DNA of 64,000 nucleotides from JADGRB01 sp963835825 (GTDB lineage Bacteria; Myxococcota_A; Polyangia; Fen-1088). The position numbers and the translations under genes are program-made. This document shows, piece by piece, positions 33,331 through 42,581 of the stretch; positions within the stretch are counted from its first letter, which is position 1, and the number at the start of each line of letters is the position of its first letter. The stretch lies in the NCBI GenBank assembly GCA_963835825.1, contig CAWIGZ010000001.1, positions 1,240,001-1,304,000 on the forward strand, read 5' to 3'. The notes beneath the pieces were generated by a model, which saw only the letters and a list, made by a program, of their open reading frames with translations, was not told the origin of the DNA and ran no database searches.

Positions 33331-33534
33331 GACTCGTTTGTCGGTGCGATGTTCCAGTCCGAGCGGGCCCACCTCGACGCGTGTTGCGCGTTCGTGACGA
33401 GCGGGGGTCTTGTCGACGCGCTCCGGAAGCACGACTGGAAGACGTTCGCGCGGGGATACAACGGTCCCCATTGCGATAAGAAGAACTGCGATCTGAGAAT
33501 CGAGGATGAATACAACCGAGCGAAGAGCGGAACT
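33331..33534 (+). pseudogene. N-acetylmuramidase domain 3-prime fragment
   Basis: DSFVGAMFQSERAHLDACCA, FVTSGGLVDALRKHDW, KTFARGYNGP and RIEDEYNRAKS match the end of the N-acetylmuramidase (DUF3380) fold used by phage and bacterial peptidoglycan lysins. The catalytic N-terminal half is missing. The frame has no own stop and runs into the next gene, which starts at its own ATG at 33673. Confidence 0.75.
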
Positions 33535-33672
33535 CGTGCACTCCGATTTTCCCGCTGGAAGGTCGATCCGATCCGTCCATCCCACCAATTGGACGGGTGG
33601 ACGCCATACCACCGCCCATACCACCCGCCCGGGTCGCGCGTCGAGACGGATTCCTGGTACGCTGCAGGGCTG

Positions 33673-35853
33673 ATGGCGGCTGGGGCGTGGCGGCGTCGTT
33701 TGTTGGTGGCGAGCTTGTTGGCCGGCGGCTGCGGTGGCGGCGGTCAGGCGACGAATGACGGTTCGACCGCCGGCACGCGTGGCGCCCAGGGCGGCGGCGG
33801 CGCTGGCGGCCGAGCCGGCTCGGACAGCGGCGGCGCCGGCGGGCAGGCCGGCGCTGGAGGCAGCGGCGGCGCGAGCGGGCACGGCGGCGGCGGCGGCAGC
33901 GGCGGCGCGAGCGGGCACGGCGGCGGCGGAGTCGGCGGCGGCGCGGGCGGGCACGGCGGCGGCGGAATCGGTGGCGGCGCGGCCGGGCACGGCGGCGGCG
34001 GCGCGGCGGGCGCGAGCGGTCGCGGCGGGGTCGGCGGCGCGAGTGGGACCGGTGGCACCACGCCCGACGCCGGCGCGCCCGACGGCGGCACGAGCGCGGC
34101 CGCGGGACTCTGCAGTACCGACGGATGGTGCTGGCAGAACCCGGTGCCGCAGGGGCAATACCTCGACGCCGTGTGGGTCTCACCGACCGGCGTGACGTGG
34201 GCGGTGGGCCAATGGGGCACCATCCTCCGCTACGCGGCGGGCACCTGGACGCGCGTGGCGAGCGGCACGCAGGATTCGTTGCTCGGCATCTGGGGAAGCG
34301 GTGACAGCGACATCTGGATCGTCGGCGGGGGCAGCGACAGCCTCATCCTTCACTACGACGGCACGTCCTGGAAGCCGGTCTCCTCGCCGACCTCGCAGCC
34401 GCTGTACGCGATCTGGGGTGCCGGCCCCGGCGACGCCTGGGCCTCCGGCTCCAAGGGGGCGATCGTGCGCCTGCAAGGAACCACCTGGTCGACCGTCACC
34501 GGCCAGGGCGCCATCACCGATACGTTGTTCGGCATCTGGGGTCGTTCCTCGACGGACGTCTGGTTCGTCGGCTCGTCGCTGCGCGTGCTGCACCTCTCCG
34601 GAAGCACCTGGTGGACCGGCACGGGCCCGGGCGGCACGGGCGCGCTGTTTTCGGCCTGGGCGCCGCCGGGAGCGACCTCGGTCTGGGTGGGCGGCCAGAC
34701 CCAGATCGACACCGGGGCGGTCTATCAATCGAACGGCGCCGGCGTCTCCTACGCGACCTCCGGCTCGTTCACCGGTCTTCCCCTGCGCGCCATCTGGGGC
34801 GCGCCCGGCGCGGCGACCGGGTGGGCGGTGAACAACTCCGATCTGGTCGACACGACGACAATCTGGCAGGTCGGGGCCAGCTCGTTCTCGTCGGTCCTCT
34901 CGGGCGTGTCGGGGCGCTACCTGGCGCTCGGCGGGCAAAGCGCGTCGAACGTGTGGGCCGTGGGCGCTGCCGGGTCGGTCATCCGCTACGACGGCACAGG
35001 CTGGATGCCCGTGTCGTCAACGGTGGTGCAGGACATCTTTCTCTACGGCGCCTGGATGGCGGCGCCCGACAACGGATGGGCGGTGGGCAGCGCCGCGACG
35101 ATCCTGCGCTGGAACGGCACGCGATGGTCGGTGACGACCAACCCAGGTTATTACGACTTCATCGCCGTTCGCGGCAGCGGCCCCACCGACGTCTACGCGG
35201 GCGGCGTCAAGGGCGAGCTCGTGCACTGGGACGGCACCTCCTGGAAGTACGCCACCGGCTTCTCCACCGGACAGGGCGTTCATGTCAGCGCCATCTGGGA
35301 CGCGGCGCCGACCGACGTGTGGGTGGCGACGTCGGACTACAGCAACGCGGGCTTGCGGCACTGGAACGGCACGACCTGGGACATGCAGATCACGCTGCCC
35401 CTCATCGGGGGGAACGTCGACAACTTCTGGAGCCCGGGCGGAGGCGACGTCTGGGCCCTGTGCGGTAACGCCGTGTACCGGCGCGCGACGGCGGGCGGGT
35501 CGTTCTCGGCGGTGCCGATGGCGTCGGGCGGCTCCGGGCTGGCGATGTGGGGGACGAGCGCGAGTGACGCCTGGCTGGTCGGCGCCGGAGGCTCGATCCA
35601 GCACTGGAACGGGACCGCCTTCAGCGCGGTGACGAGCCCGACCACCCATGACCTGACGGCGATCGCCGGCGCGGCCGCGGGCGACGTGTACGCCACCGGC
35701 GTCAACGGGGCGATTCTCCACTGGGGCGGGAGCGCGTGGGCCGTCGAATCCGCCGACGTGGGCGTCGATTTCCGCGCCGTCGCGTACACCGCGCCGAATG
35801 ACGTGCAGCTGTTCACCGACGGGACCGGCATCCTGAGGAAGCACCGGCCATGA
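33673..35853 (+). CDS. beta-propeller surface lipoprotein 1
   Basis: 726 residues. Lipobox GGC at Cys20, a Gly-rich linker with repeated SGHGGGG/AGHGGGG blocks (about 40-140), the motif CSTDGWCWQNPVPQGQ, and then more than ten blades with the consensus IWG-(S/A)-x-x-x-D-(I/V/A)-W-x-V/A-G followed by HYDGTSWKPVSSP-like strands. This Asp-box-like propeller family is frequent in Myxococcota and probably binds ligands outside the cell. Its stop overlaps the start of the paralogous next gene. The ATG at 33673 gives a clean lipoprotein signal; the frame upstream is debris. Confidence 0.87.
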   Translation: MAAGAWRRRLLVASLLAGGCGGGGQATNDGSTAGTRGAQGGGGAGGRAGSDSGGAGGQAGAGGSGGASGHGGGGGSGGASGHGGGGVGGGAGGHGGGGIGGGAAGHGGGGAAGASGRGGVGGASGTGGTTPDAGAPDGGTSAAAGLCSTDGWCWQNPVPQGQYLDAVWVSPTGVTWAVGQWGTILRYAAGTWTRVASGTQDSLLGIWGSGDSDIWIVGGGSDSLILHYDGTSWKPVSSPTSQPLYAIWGAGPGDAWASGSKGAIVRLQGTTWSTVTGQGAITDTLFGIWGRSSTDVWFVGSSLRVLHLSGSTWWTGTGPGGTGALFSAWAPPGATSVWVGGQTQIDTGAVYQSNGAGVSYATSGSFTGLPLRAIWGAPGAATGWAVNNSDLVDTTTIWQVGASSFSSVLSGVSGRYLALGGQSASNVWAVGAAGSVIRYDGTGWMPVSSTVVQDIFLYGAWMAAPDNGWAVGSAATILRWNGTRWSVTTNPGYYDFIAVRGSGPTDVYAGGVKGELVHWDGTSWKYATGFSTGQGVHVSAIWDAAPTDVWVATSDYSNAGLRHWNGTTWDMQITLPLIGGNVDNFWSPGGGDVWALCGNAVYRRATAGGSFSAVPMASGGSGLAMWGTSASDAWLVGAGGSIQHWNGTAFSAVTSPTTHDLTAIAGAAAGDVYATGVNGAILHWGGSAWAVESADVGVDFRAVAYTAPNDVQLFTDGTGILRKHRP

Positions 35854-37943
35854 GGGGCGCGCGGCACCGTGCCGAGGTCCCGTTCGCCGCCTGGTTGCTC
35901 GCGGCCGCGGCGAACGTCCCGGGCTGCGGGTCAGGCGCCGGCCACTCCGACGCCGGGTCGGGCGGGGCGGGTGGTCACGTCGCCTCCGGCGGAGCGGGCG
36001 GCGGCGCGGCCGCGGGCGGCGGTGGGACGATCGGCCGCGGCGGAGCGGGCGGCCAGGGCGCCCTCGGGGGAAGCGGCGGCTTCGCCGGCGCCGGGCTCCG
36101 CGACGGCGGCGCCACCGACGGGGGAGCCACCGGCGGCAGCGGGACCCGCGACGGCGGAGCGGCCGACCGCGCGCCCGCGAGCGACGGCGGCGGCCGCGAC
36201 GTCCCGCCCGAGCCCGACGGCGGTCTCGCAATCGGCACCCCGAGCTTCTGCACCAGCGACGGGTGGTGCTGGGAGAACCCGCTGCCGCAGGGGATCGACC
36301 TCTACGACGTCTTCTCGCTGGCGCCCAACGACGTCTGGGCTGTGGGTGAAGCGGGCGTGATGCTGCACTTCGACGGCCGCGGCTGGCGCGATGTGGATCC
36401 CGGCGTGCCGTCGGGGGGGTGGCTGCAGCGGATCTACGGCTTCGCCTGGAACGACGTCTACGCGGGCGGCGGCAACGGCGTCATCCACTTCGACGGCGCC
36501 AGTTGGAGCCCGGTCGCCGCCGCCGGGGCCGCCCCGGTCACGGCCCTGGGCGGCAGCGGTCCGGACAATATCTGGGCGTCATTCGAGGGCTTCACTGGCG
36601 TCGAGCACTACGGCGGTCCCGCCGCCGGCTGGGGCAGCTACGCCCTCGACACCTCGATCGGGCCGCGCGACGTGTTCAGCTTCTCCGGCGACGACGCCTG
36701 GGTGGCCGGCGAATCGTCCTTGCTCGAGCACTTCGACGGAAAGACTTGGACCGCGGTGGCGGGCGCGCCGCCGAACAACTGGGCGGTGTGGGGGGCGGCG
36801 CCCGGCGACGTCTGGGTGGCGAGCGACCGCGGCTACTTCTACCATTGGGACGGGCAGCACCTGACCGGGGTGGGGACGGGCGACACCTGGAACTTCCAGC
36901 GCTTGTGGGGCAGCGGGCGGGACGACGTCTGGGCGCCCGCGGCGCGCGGCACTGCGGGCACCCCGACGGTGTCGCGCCTCTTCCACCTCGACGGCTTGGG
37001 GGCCTGGTCGGCGGTCGATCCCGGCGGCGGCGGCTACTTCGTGGCGGTGGGCGGCACGTCCCCCACCGACGTCTGGACCGTCGGCCAACGCGGCCTGATG
37101 CAACACTGGGACGGCGTGCACTGGTCGGCGCGCGGCAGCGTCGACAACGACACGCTGATGGGCGCCTGGGCAGCCAGCGCCACCGCCGCCTTTGCCGTCG
37201 ACTCCGCCGGGCGCGCGCTGCGCTACGACGGCACGGCCTGGACGGCCACCCAGACCGCCGACACGATCCTGTGGGGCGTGGGAGGCACCGCGGCGAACGA
37301 CGTGTGGACCGTCGGAACGAAGGTGAGCCACTTCGACGGCCAGACCTGGTCGACGGTCCTGGCCACCACCGGCTACGAGCAGTCGGCGGCCGTGTGGGCG
37401 AGCGCGGCGAACGACGTCTGGGTGACCGGCGACGACGGCGCCGCCTACCACTGGGACGGCACCTCATTCTCTTCTTCGAGCGGGCCGACGGGCGTGGGAG
37501 TGATGGCGCTGTGGGGCGCGGCGGCCAACGACGTATGGGCGCTGACCGGCCTCACCTGGCACTACGACGGCGGCAAGTGGACCCGCGTCGACTCGAGCGC
37601 CGCGGGCGCCAGCCTCTACGCGGTGTGGGGCACCGCGAGCACGAACGTCTGGGCCGTGGGAGCGACCGGGCACGTGGCGCGCTGGCAGGGCCTCGGCTGG
37701 GCCGCGGCGCCGGGGCCGCCGACGACCGACGATCTGCTGGCGATCTGGGGCGCGGGTCCGACGGCGATCTACGTGGCCTCGCGCACCGGCGCCATCTTCA
37801 TGTGGAACGGCAGCAGCTGGCAGACCGAGCAGAGCGGCGCGAACAACCTCAGCACCAGCAACCAAATCAACGCGCTGGCCGGCGCGGGCAACCAGGTGTG
37901 GGCCTTCGGCGCGGCCGGGATGATCCTCGGCCACACCCGCTGA
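35850..37943 (+). CDS. beta-propeller surface lipoprotein 2
   Basis: 697 residues. Lipobox VPGC at Cys26, Gly/Ala/Asp-rich linker, the signature CTSDGWCWENPLPQG, and about ten propeller blades (NDVWAVGEAGVMLHFDGRGW, GDVWVASDRGYFYHWDG). Clearly a paralogue of the gene before it, and coupled to it by an ATGA overlap, so both are made together. No catalytic motif. Confidence 0.87.
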   Translation: MRGARHRAEVPFAAWLLAAAANVPGCGSGAGHSDAGSGGAGGHVASGGAGGGAAAGGGGTIGRGGAGGQGALGGSGGFAGAGLRDGGATDGGATGGSGTRDGGAADRAPASDGGGRDVPPEPDGGLAIGTPSFCTSDGWCWENPLPQGIDLYDVFSLAPNDVWAVGEAGVMLHFDGRGWRDVDPGVPSGGWLQRIYGFAWNDVYAGGGNGVIHFDGASWSPVAAAGAAPVTALGGSGPDNIWASFEGFTGVEHYGGPAAGWGSYALDTSIGPRDVFSFSGDDAWVAGESSLLEHFDGKTWTAVAGAPPNNWAVWGAAPGDVWVASDRGYFYHWDGQHLTGVGTGDTWNFQRLWGSGRDDVWAPAARGTAGTPTVSRLFHLDGLGAWSAVDPGGGGYFVAVGGTSPTDVWTVGQRGLMQHWDGVHWSARGSVDNDTLMGAWAASATAAFAVDSAGRALRYDGTAWTATQTADTILWGVGGTAANDVWTVGTKVSHFDGQTWSTVLATTGYEQSAAVWASAANDVWVTGDDGAAYHWDGTSFSSSSGPTGVGVMALWGAAANDVWALTGLTWHYDGGKWTRVDSSAAGASLYAVWGTASTNVWAVGATGHVARWQGLGWAAAPGPPTTDDLLAIWGAGPTAIYVASRTGAIFMWNGSSWQTEQSGANNLSTSNQINALAGAGNQVWAFGAAGMILGHTR

Positions 37944-37981
37944 TTGATCGGCGATCCCGACTCCCACCGAGCATCGCCGCC

Positions 37982-38353
37982 ATGCCCAAGCCCCGCGACG
38001 CCATGATGGGAAGCTCGGACCAACTTGAGCGGGGGCGGGCGGCGTTCAACCGCGGCGACTACTTCAGTGCTCACGAACTCTGGGAGGAGGTGTGGCACGG
38101 GCTCATCGGCGACGAACGTATCGTCGTGCAGGGCCTCATCCAGATCGCCGCCGGGTTCCATCACCTACAGCAACATCGATCGCGACCGGCTGTGTCTCTG
38201 CTTCGCAAGGGGTTGGAGAAACTTTCACGAAGTACGCCGAGTCCGACGGTCACTCTGCGCATCGGTCCGCTGGCCGGCCATGTGAGGCGCCTGCTGGCAG
38301 AACTCGCGGCGCCGGGATCGAGGGTGCCCGCCGGCACGGCGTTCACGCTGTAG
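37982..38353 (+). CDS. DUF309 family protein
   Basis: 123 residues. AAFNRGDYFSAHELWEEVWH and VVQGLIQIAAGFHHLQQ are the conserved helices of DUF309, a small helical family with a conserved His-Glu-Trp-Glu core of unknown biochemical function. 38 bases after the propeller operon, same strand. Cytoplasmic. Confidence 0.87.
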   Translation: MPKPRDAMMGSSDQLERGRAAFNRGDYFSAHELWEEVWHGLIGDERIVVQGLIQIAAGFHHLQQHRSRPAVSLLRKGLEKLSRSTPSPTVTLRIGPLAGHVRRLLAELAAPGSRVPAGTAFTL

Positions 38354-38703
38354 TAGCCGACAGTATGGGCGTCTCCCGGTGCGCCGACCCAAATCCTGCC
38401 GCTGTCGGGAACTTCGCGCCGATCTCTCGGCAGTCTACGAAATCTAGGGGGAGGGGTTAAATTAACGCTTCGAGATGCGGGGTAGATATCCAGGCCGAGA
38501 GCGAGAATGGGGATGAGCCGAATAATTCTCGCACGAGCGTGACAATGAGAGCGTGTTTTATACCATCGTGGCTCATTGCTACGATCGTCAGAAGAACCCA
38601 CCCCCGGTTCCAAAGGGGACCGAGGAGTCGCTGTCGGTTGCTTGCGATCGTCGCTCGTTCTACTTTTATCCCCGCCCGCGGTGTCGTAGCATGAACGGAG
38701 TGC
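38354..38703. other. intergenic region, locally AT-rich
   Basis: About 350 bases without a supported gene. The stretch 38450-38590 (GGGTTAAATTAACGC, GAATAATTCTCGC, GTGTTTTATACCATCG) is markedly richer in A/T than its surroundings and may hold promoters or be imported DNA. TTTTATACCATCG resembles a -10 region but no start follows closely. Confidence 0.4.
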
Positions 38704-39072
38704 ATGGCGACTGAACGAACGCGCGCCCTACGGAAACGAAGCAACGTCCTCTCCGTTCCTTTCCTTTGCCTGGCGATATGGTGTGGCGTTGGCAGCGGCT
38801 GCTCGGCGTTCTTCGTGGTTGGACCGCCGCCCGAGGATCAGCGCCGTGAAAATGTCGAGTGCACCACCTCGCATGCCTATCCCCTGGCGGACCTCGTGCT
38901 GGCGGGGCTGACGGTGGTCGGGATCGGGATGCTCGGCAGCTCCAGCGATCCTCAGACCCGCAAGCTGGCGGGCATCGGCGGAGCTCCCCTGCTGGGCGCT
39001 TTTATCGGTTCCAGCATCGGAGGGTTCTGGCGGGTCTCGAAGTGCAAGGACGCATTGGCCGGGCAAGAGTAG
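38704..39072 (+). CDS. small two-helix lipoprotein
   Basis: 122 residues. Lipobox GSGC then SAFFVVGPPPEDQRRENVEC, TTSHAYPLADLVLAGLTVVG, GIGGAPLLGAFIGSSIGGF, WRVSKCKDALA. It shares layout and key positions with the lipoprotein at 29944 (Cys-rich DCT/ECTTSxxY motif, second helix, late xxxCxxA). Unknown envelope function; not part of an operon. Confidence 0.75.
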   Translation: MATERTRALRKRSNVLSVPFLCLAIWCGVGSGCSAFFVVGPPPEDQRRENVECTTSHAYPLADLVLAGLTVVGIGMLGSSSDPQTRKLAGIGGAPLLGAFIGSSIGGFWRVSKCKDALAGQE

Positions 39073-39088
39073 GAAGTCATCCGGATGG

Positions 39089-39371
39089 GTGGGCATATGT
39101 GACTGCATCGCCACCAACACTTGGATTCACCTGACCGCGGTCTTCGACGACGCGGCCGAGCAGCTCACCCTCTACCGGGACGGGACCTTCGTCGACCGGG
39201 CGAACATGCCGTCTCCGATTCTTGACGGGCGACACCACGCTCTACTTCGGCACCTGGAACATGCTCAATCGGTTCCTTTCGGGGTCGATCGACGACTTCG
39301 CGATTTGGAGTCGCGCGCTCTCACCGGCCGAGGTCGCGCTCCTGTCGATGCAGCCGGCGGGCGGCAGATGA
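39089..39371 (+). pseudogene. LamG-like domain 3-prime fragment, frameshifted
   Basis: TWIHLTAVFDDAAEQLTLYR, DGTFVDRANMP, then after a one-base frameshift near 39222 DTTLYFGTWNMLNRFLSGSI, DDFAIWSRALSPAEVALL and stop at 39371. This is the last two thirds of a concanavalin/LamG-type domain such as ends many secreted myxobacterial proteins. No start or signal; non-functional tail. Confidence 0.8.
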
Positions 39372-39495
39372 TCGAGCGCCCAGAAGTGCGGCGGAGCGAC
39401 GTCGCGCCGGTGCTTCGTGGCGCTATCCAACAGAGGTGAGCCGTCACTTCGAGCGGCGAAGGCGAGCGAATCAACCCCGGGCTATCCTCGGCCCA

Positions 39496-39681
39496 TTAAC
39501 CCCAACCTCCGAGGTCACTTCCACTGTCCATCCCGGCGTCACTGGCCGGAACGCACTTGCAGGAATCTGGCGCCATGGCGTACCCAATCGCGCACGCACC
39601 TGTACAAACTCGACTTGTGCTTGAGCAGCCACTCATATTCCAGAAGACGGCGAACGACAGAAGACACAGTACCCTTTTCAT
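39496..39681 (-). CDS. small Cys-rich lipoprotein
   Basis: 61 residues. A proper signal MKRVLCLLSFAVFWNMSGC with lipobox, then STSRVCTGACAIGYAMAPDS and CKCVP, and an Asp/Gly tail. Short, but signal and cysteines make it more convincing than the overlapping frames. Unknown function. Confidence 0.6.
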   Translation of the reverse strand: MKRVLCLLSFAVFWNMSGCSSTSRVCTGACAIGYAMAPDSCKCVPASDAGMDSGSDLGGWG

Positions 39682-39784
39682 TCTTCAACAGACTACATCG
39701 AGCCGCTCGTGCCACGATCGCGAAGATCGGGCTCTCGTCTCATTCTCACGTCCCTCCCCCCATCGCGTTCGCCGCCACCGCGGT

Positions 39785-41224
39785 TCAATGGGTCGCAGGA
39801 CAAAGCGCCAACTCCGCGTCCGAGACTTCCCTGCCAACTGGAGCCGGAGTGACATCGCAGATGGCCGCGTCATCGAGATTGTAGTCATGCCCAAAGCGCT
39901 GAAGGAACGTGGCCCGGTCAATGAGCAAATGCGAGGCGGGGCAACTGCTCGCTTGAAACGATGTGTTGTAGGGGTCGTCACCGTGGTCCATGAAGAGACC
40001 TTCAGATGGAAACGAGGCTGGCGAGTGCCCGCACATCATCGGAATTTGAACGGGAATATTGATGGCTCTCAACACCGACTTCATGAAGGCGACCGTGCCC
40101 GGACAGCCGAACGTCCAGTGCTGCGGCTCTGTGTCCCCGGTGCGAACGGTTCCTTCGACGACGTCTTCGACAGTTGGCGGATACGGGTGGCCCCAGTGCT
40201 CAGTTGCGACCTCTCGCGTCTCGGCGCCGTAGAAGTGATACAGCCGCCTGGCCCAATCGATGAGAGACTCGATGCTCTGCAATCTCGTGGCCCCGACCAG
40301 GTTGTTCTTTAGAAGAAATGCGTAGGTGTAGCGAGGCCTTCCGGGGATCGTGCCACCGAGGTACTCCGAGAAAGGCAGGCCCAGGAAGTTGTTGTGGTAG
40401 GGCGTGTGGAAGCCGACCTCGAGGCCAGGAACATTGCGCCTCGTCATCATCTCGGCCGCGTTGAGGAGATTCCTCACCAGCGCCTCATCCTGGGACGCCA
40501 GCTCTCGGAGAGTCCACGGGAGCTCCCCCTTTCGATCGAGCGCAATGCTGTGCGCGACCCACTCGATATAAATCTGCCACCCGTCGGCGAGCGGCAAGAA
40601 GTACCGCGGCTGATCCGTCGGAGCCGACTGGTTGGCATCCGCCCCTCCGTTCGCAGTGACGGCGGCGTTCGGTTGCCCGCGAAAGTTCGTCAATCTGTCC
40701 GGGGCGTTGACCCACTGCCAGGCGTCATCGAGCGCAGCCCGAAACTGGGGTTTGTTGGGGATCGTAGCGGGATCCTCGCTCCACTGGTCATAGGGCGCCG
40801 TGAGGCTGTCGCTCGTCCGATCATAGGTCGCCTGCGTGATCTCGAAGCGCACATGCTTGCGCAGCGAGTCGTACGCGGCGCTCTCAAACTCGGCGACAAT
40901 GGACGCGGGACACGGCGGGTTCTGGCACGCGGGCCCGCCGCTCCCCCCAATGGCTCCGCCTCCAGCGCCGCTGCTGCCGGACGAACCGCCGGCAGACTGG
41001 CTCCCACCCGCCGCGCTTCCGCCGGAGGAGTGGCCTCCAGCGCCCCCGCCGCTCCGGTCCCCGGCCTGGCCTCCCGAGCCAGGCGGACTGCCACCCGACG
41101 CGCCTGCCACGTGCCCGTCCGGCCCGTCGGAACCGGCTTGCGCTCCGCAGTTGACGACGCATAAGAGGGCAAGAAACCAAGGCGCAGAGCGAGCCAAGCG
41201 AAGGGAGAGATAAGGGTAGTTCAT
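39785..41224 (-). CDS. lipoprotein with transglutaminase-like candidate domain
   Basis: 479 residues. Lipobox VVNC at Cys26, Gly/Ser linker to about 95. The body holds WTFGCPGTVAFMKSVLRAIN followed by IPVQIPMMCGHSPA and MDHGDDPYN: a Cys at the start of a helix, then a His and Asp later, the order of the transglutaminase/papain-like triad. N-terminal to it are helices like VNAPDRLTNFRGQ and DEALVRNLLNAAEMMTRRNV. The enzymatic call is inference from this layout only; I do not recognise the exact family. Confidence 0.6.
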   Translation of the reverse strand: MNYPYLSLRLARSAPWFLALLCVVNCGAQAGSDGPDGHVAGASGGSPPGSGGQAGDRSGGGAGGHSSGGSAAGGSQSAGGSSGSSGAGGGAIGGSGGPACQNPPCPASIVAEFESAAYDSLRKHVRFEITQATYDRTSDSLTAPYDQWSEDPATIPNKPQFRAALDDAWQWVNAPDRLTNFRGQPNAAVTANGGADANQSAPTDQPRYFLPLADGWQIYIEWVAHSIALDRKGELPWTLRELASQDEALVRNLLNAAEMMTRRNVPGLEVGFHTPYHNNFLGLPFSEYLGGTIPGRPRYTYAFLLKNNLVGATRLQSIESLIDWARRLYHFYGAETREVATEHWGHPYPPTVEDVVEGTVRTGDTEPQHWTFGCPGTVAFMKSVLRAINIPVQIPMMCGHSPASFPSEGLFMDHGDDPYNTSFQASSCPASHLLIDRATFLQRFGHDYNLDDAAICDVTPAPVGREVSDAELALCPATH

Positions 41225-41865
41225 TAGTGAATGAAAGCGTGAACCTCATCCAAGAGGCCGTCAACTACCTCTTCCCGACCCTCGGGGGGCTCGACCCTTC
41301 GATCACGCACGCACGCACGCACGCACGCGCGCACGCGCGCGCGCACGCGGGCCGGGGGGGCGAGAGATCGGAACCCCGAAAAGCGCGACCCGCGCCGTCG
41401 ACTGGCATGGCCTCAAGCAAGGCGTCGAGAGTCTCGTTACATTGGTTGCACTCAAAGGTCGCTCCATCGCGCCCGGTTCCCTCGGACCGACGGTGACCCG
41501 CAGTGCGCCCGCAGCCAACAAGAGTGCCGCTGCCACGACAGCCCCCGTCACGGACAAGGATGGCGTAAACAGGCGACCTCTCGGGCCTACTCGGACAAAA
41601 GCGGGCACCCTGGCAGGGTGAAGTGCGATGGAAAATCGATTTTCGGGAGCGCTGATGCTCGTCCTGGCGGGCCCCGCGCCAGCGGCGGTCGCGGCCGCGC
41701 GCTCGCTGACGGAGAAGAGTGGACCAGGCTGGGTCGACTACGGGTGCACGGGCGCCGGTGACCGCAGCCGGTCTGGCACCGTTGTACATCGTCGCGTTCA
41801 AGGGGACGTTCGAGTGAGCATTGCCGGCCAGTGAAACGCGCAGCCCTCCCGGAATTCGCGGGCGT
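41225..41865. other. intergenic region with a simple-sequence tract
   Basis: 640 bases between two minus-strand lipoprotein genes. It contains the ACGC tract at 41305-41350. Several overlapping open frames occur on both strands but none has start, signal or motif support. A plus-strand frame ending TGA at about 41620 (APAANKSAAATTAPVTDKDG) might be another gene tail, but the evidence is too weak to call. Confidence 0.4.
41305..41350. repeat. alternating ACGC/GCGC microsatellite
   Basis: An uninterrupted run of ACGCACGCACGC changing to GCGCGCACGC, about 45 bases of strictly alternating purine and pyrimidine. Such tracts can form left-handed Z-DNA and slip during replication. It lies in a non-coding gap. 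Confidence 0.9.
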
Positions 41866-42339
41866 TCACGGGACGGCGTTCGGATCGCAGGTCCCGACGA
41901 GCTGATGGCTGCCGCCATCATCGGCGCTCACGAAACTGGCGTCGACGCCGGGCGGGTAGGAAACGCCGCCACCATCGAGGTACGTCGGGAGCGTGTACGC
42001 GTAAGGCTCGCCGAAATCGTTGCGGCAGCCGGTGATGACCTTTCCGCTGCAGCTGCAGGCCCAGCCAAGGCAAGCGCCGCCCGCACCGCTTGGGCAGACG
42101 GGCGCCACGTTGCAGCCGGCGGAGAAATAGCGCGGGGACTGACAGCCCCCGGTGCCCCCGATCCCGCCGGCACCGCCGGACCCGGGCGGGGAGCCGCCGT
42201 CCCCGCCGAGTTGACCCCCGGACCCCGTGGAATCGCCCGCGCCGCCGGTTCCCCGGTCACCGGAATTCGACAGCGATTGACTGCACGAAATTGCGAACGC
42301 CAGCCCGAGCAAAACAACTAAGGTCGTCGTTCGCCTCAT
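41866..42339 (-). CDS. Gly-rich Cys-rich lipoprotein
   Basis: 157 residues from ATG 42339. Lipobox ISC at Cys21, Gly/Ser linker to about 70, then CQSPRYFSAGCNVAPVCPSG, CLGWACSCSGKVITGCRNDF and a Tyr/Pro-rich end. The domain with CSCSGKVITG resembles small disulfide-rich units found in Myxococcota surface proteins. Function unknown. Confidence 0.7.
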   Translation of the reverse strand: MRRTTTLVVLLGLAFAISCSQSLSNSGDRGTGGAGDSTGSGGQLGGDGGSPPGSGGAGGIGGTGGCQSPRYFSAGCNVAPVCPSGAGGACLGWACSCSGKVITGCRNDFGEPYAYTLPTYLDGGGVSYPPGVDASFVSADDGGSHQLVGTCDPNAVP

Positions 42340-42581
42340 GGAAGAGGCGAAACGCAAGGGCAGTGCCGCCGCCCAAGACCGCGTCCTGCGCGGCTGAGGC
42401 GCCACCGCCCCGCGACAATTGTGTCGCGGTCACCGCTGGGGTGCTTTGCCCGGGCCGCTCTTGCTCTCGGCGGGCGGCTGGCCTTCGGCGCGGGCGCCGC
42501 GGCGGTGTGCTGCTCGCAGCGACGAGGTCCACCTGTCGGTCAAGTCGTTGATTTCACACGGCCGTTACGGGGAGCGATCGC

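Noticed and set aside
33840..34020. Regular GC-rich repeats that could suggest a CRISPR or tandem array
   Set aside because: They are in-frame Gly/His/Ala linker repeats of a lipoprotein gene, without spacers of constant length.
36419..38353. Plus-strand frame of 644 codons ending in the DUF309 gene
   Set aside because: Its first 520 codons are an out-of-frame reading of the propeller gene; only the DUF309 end from 37982 is real.
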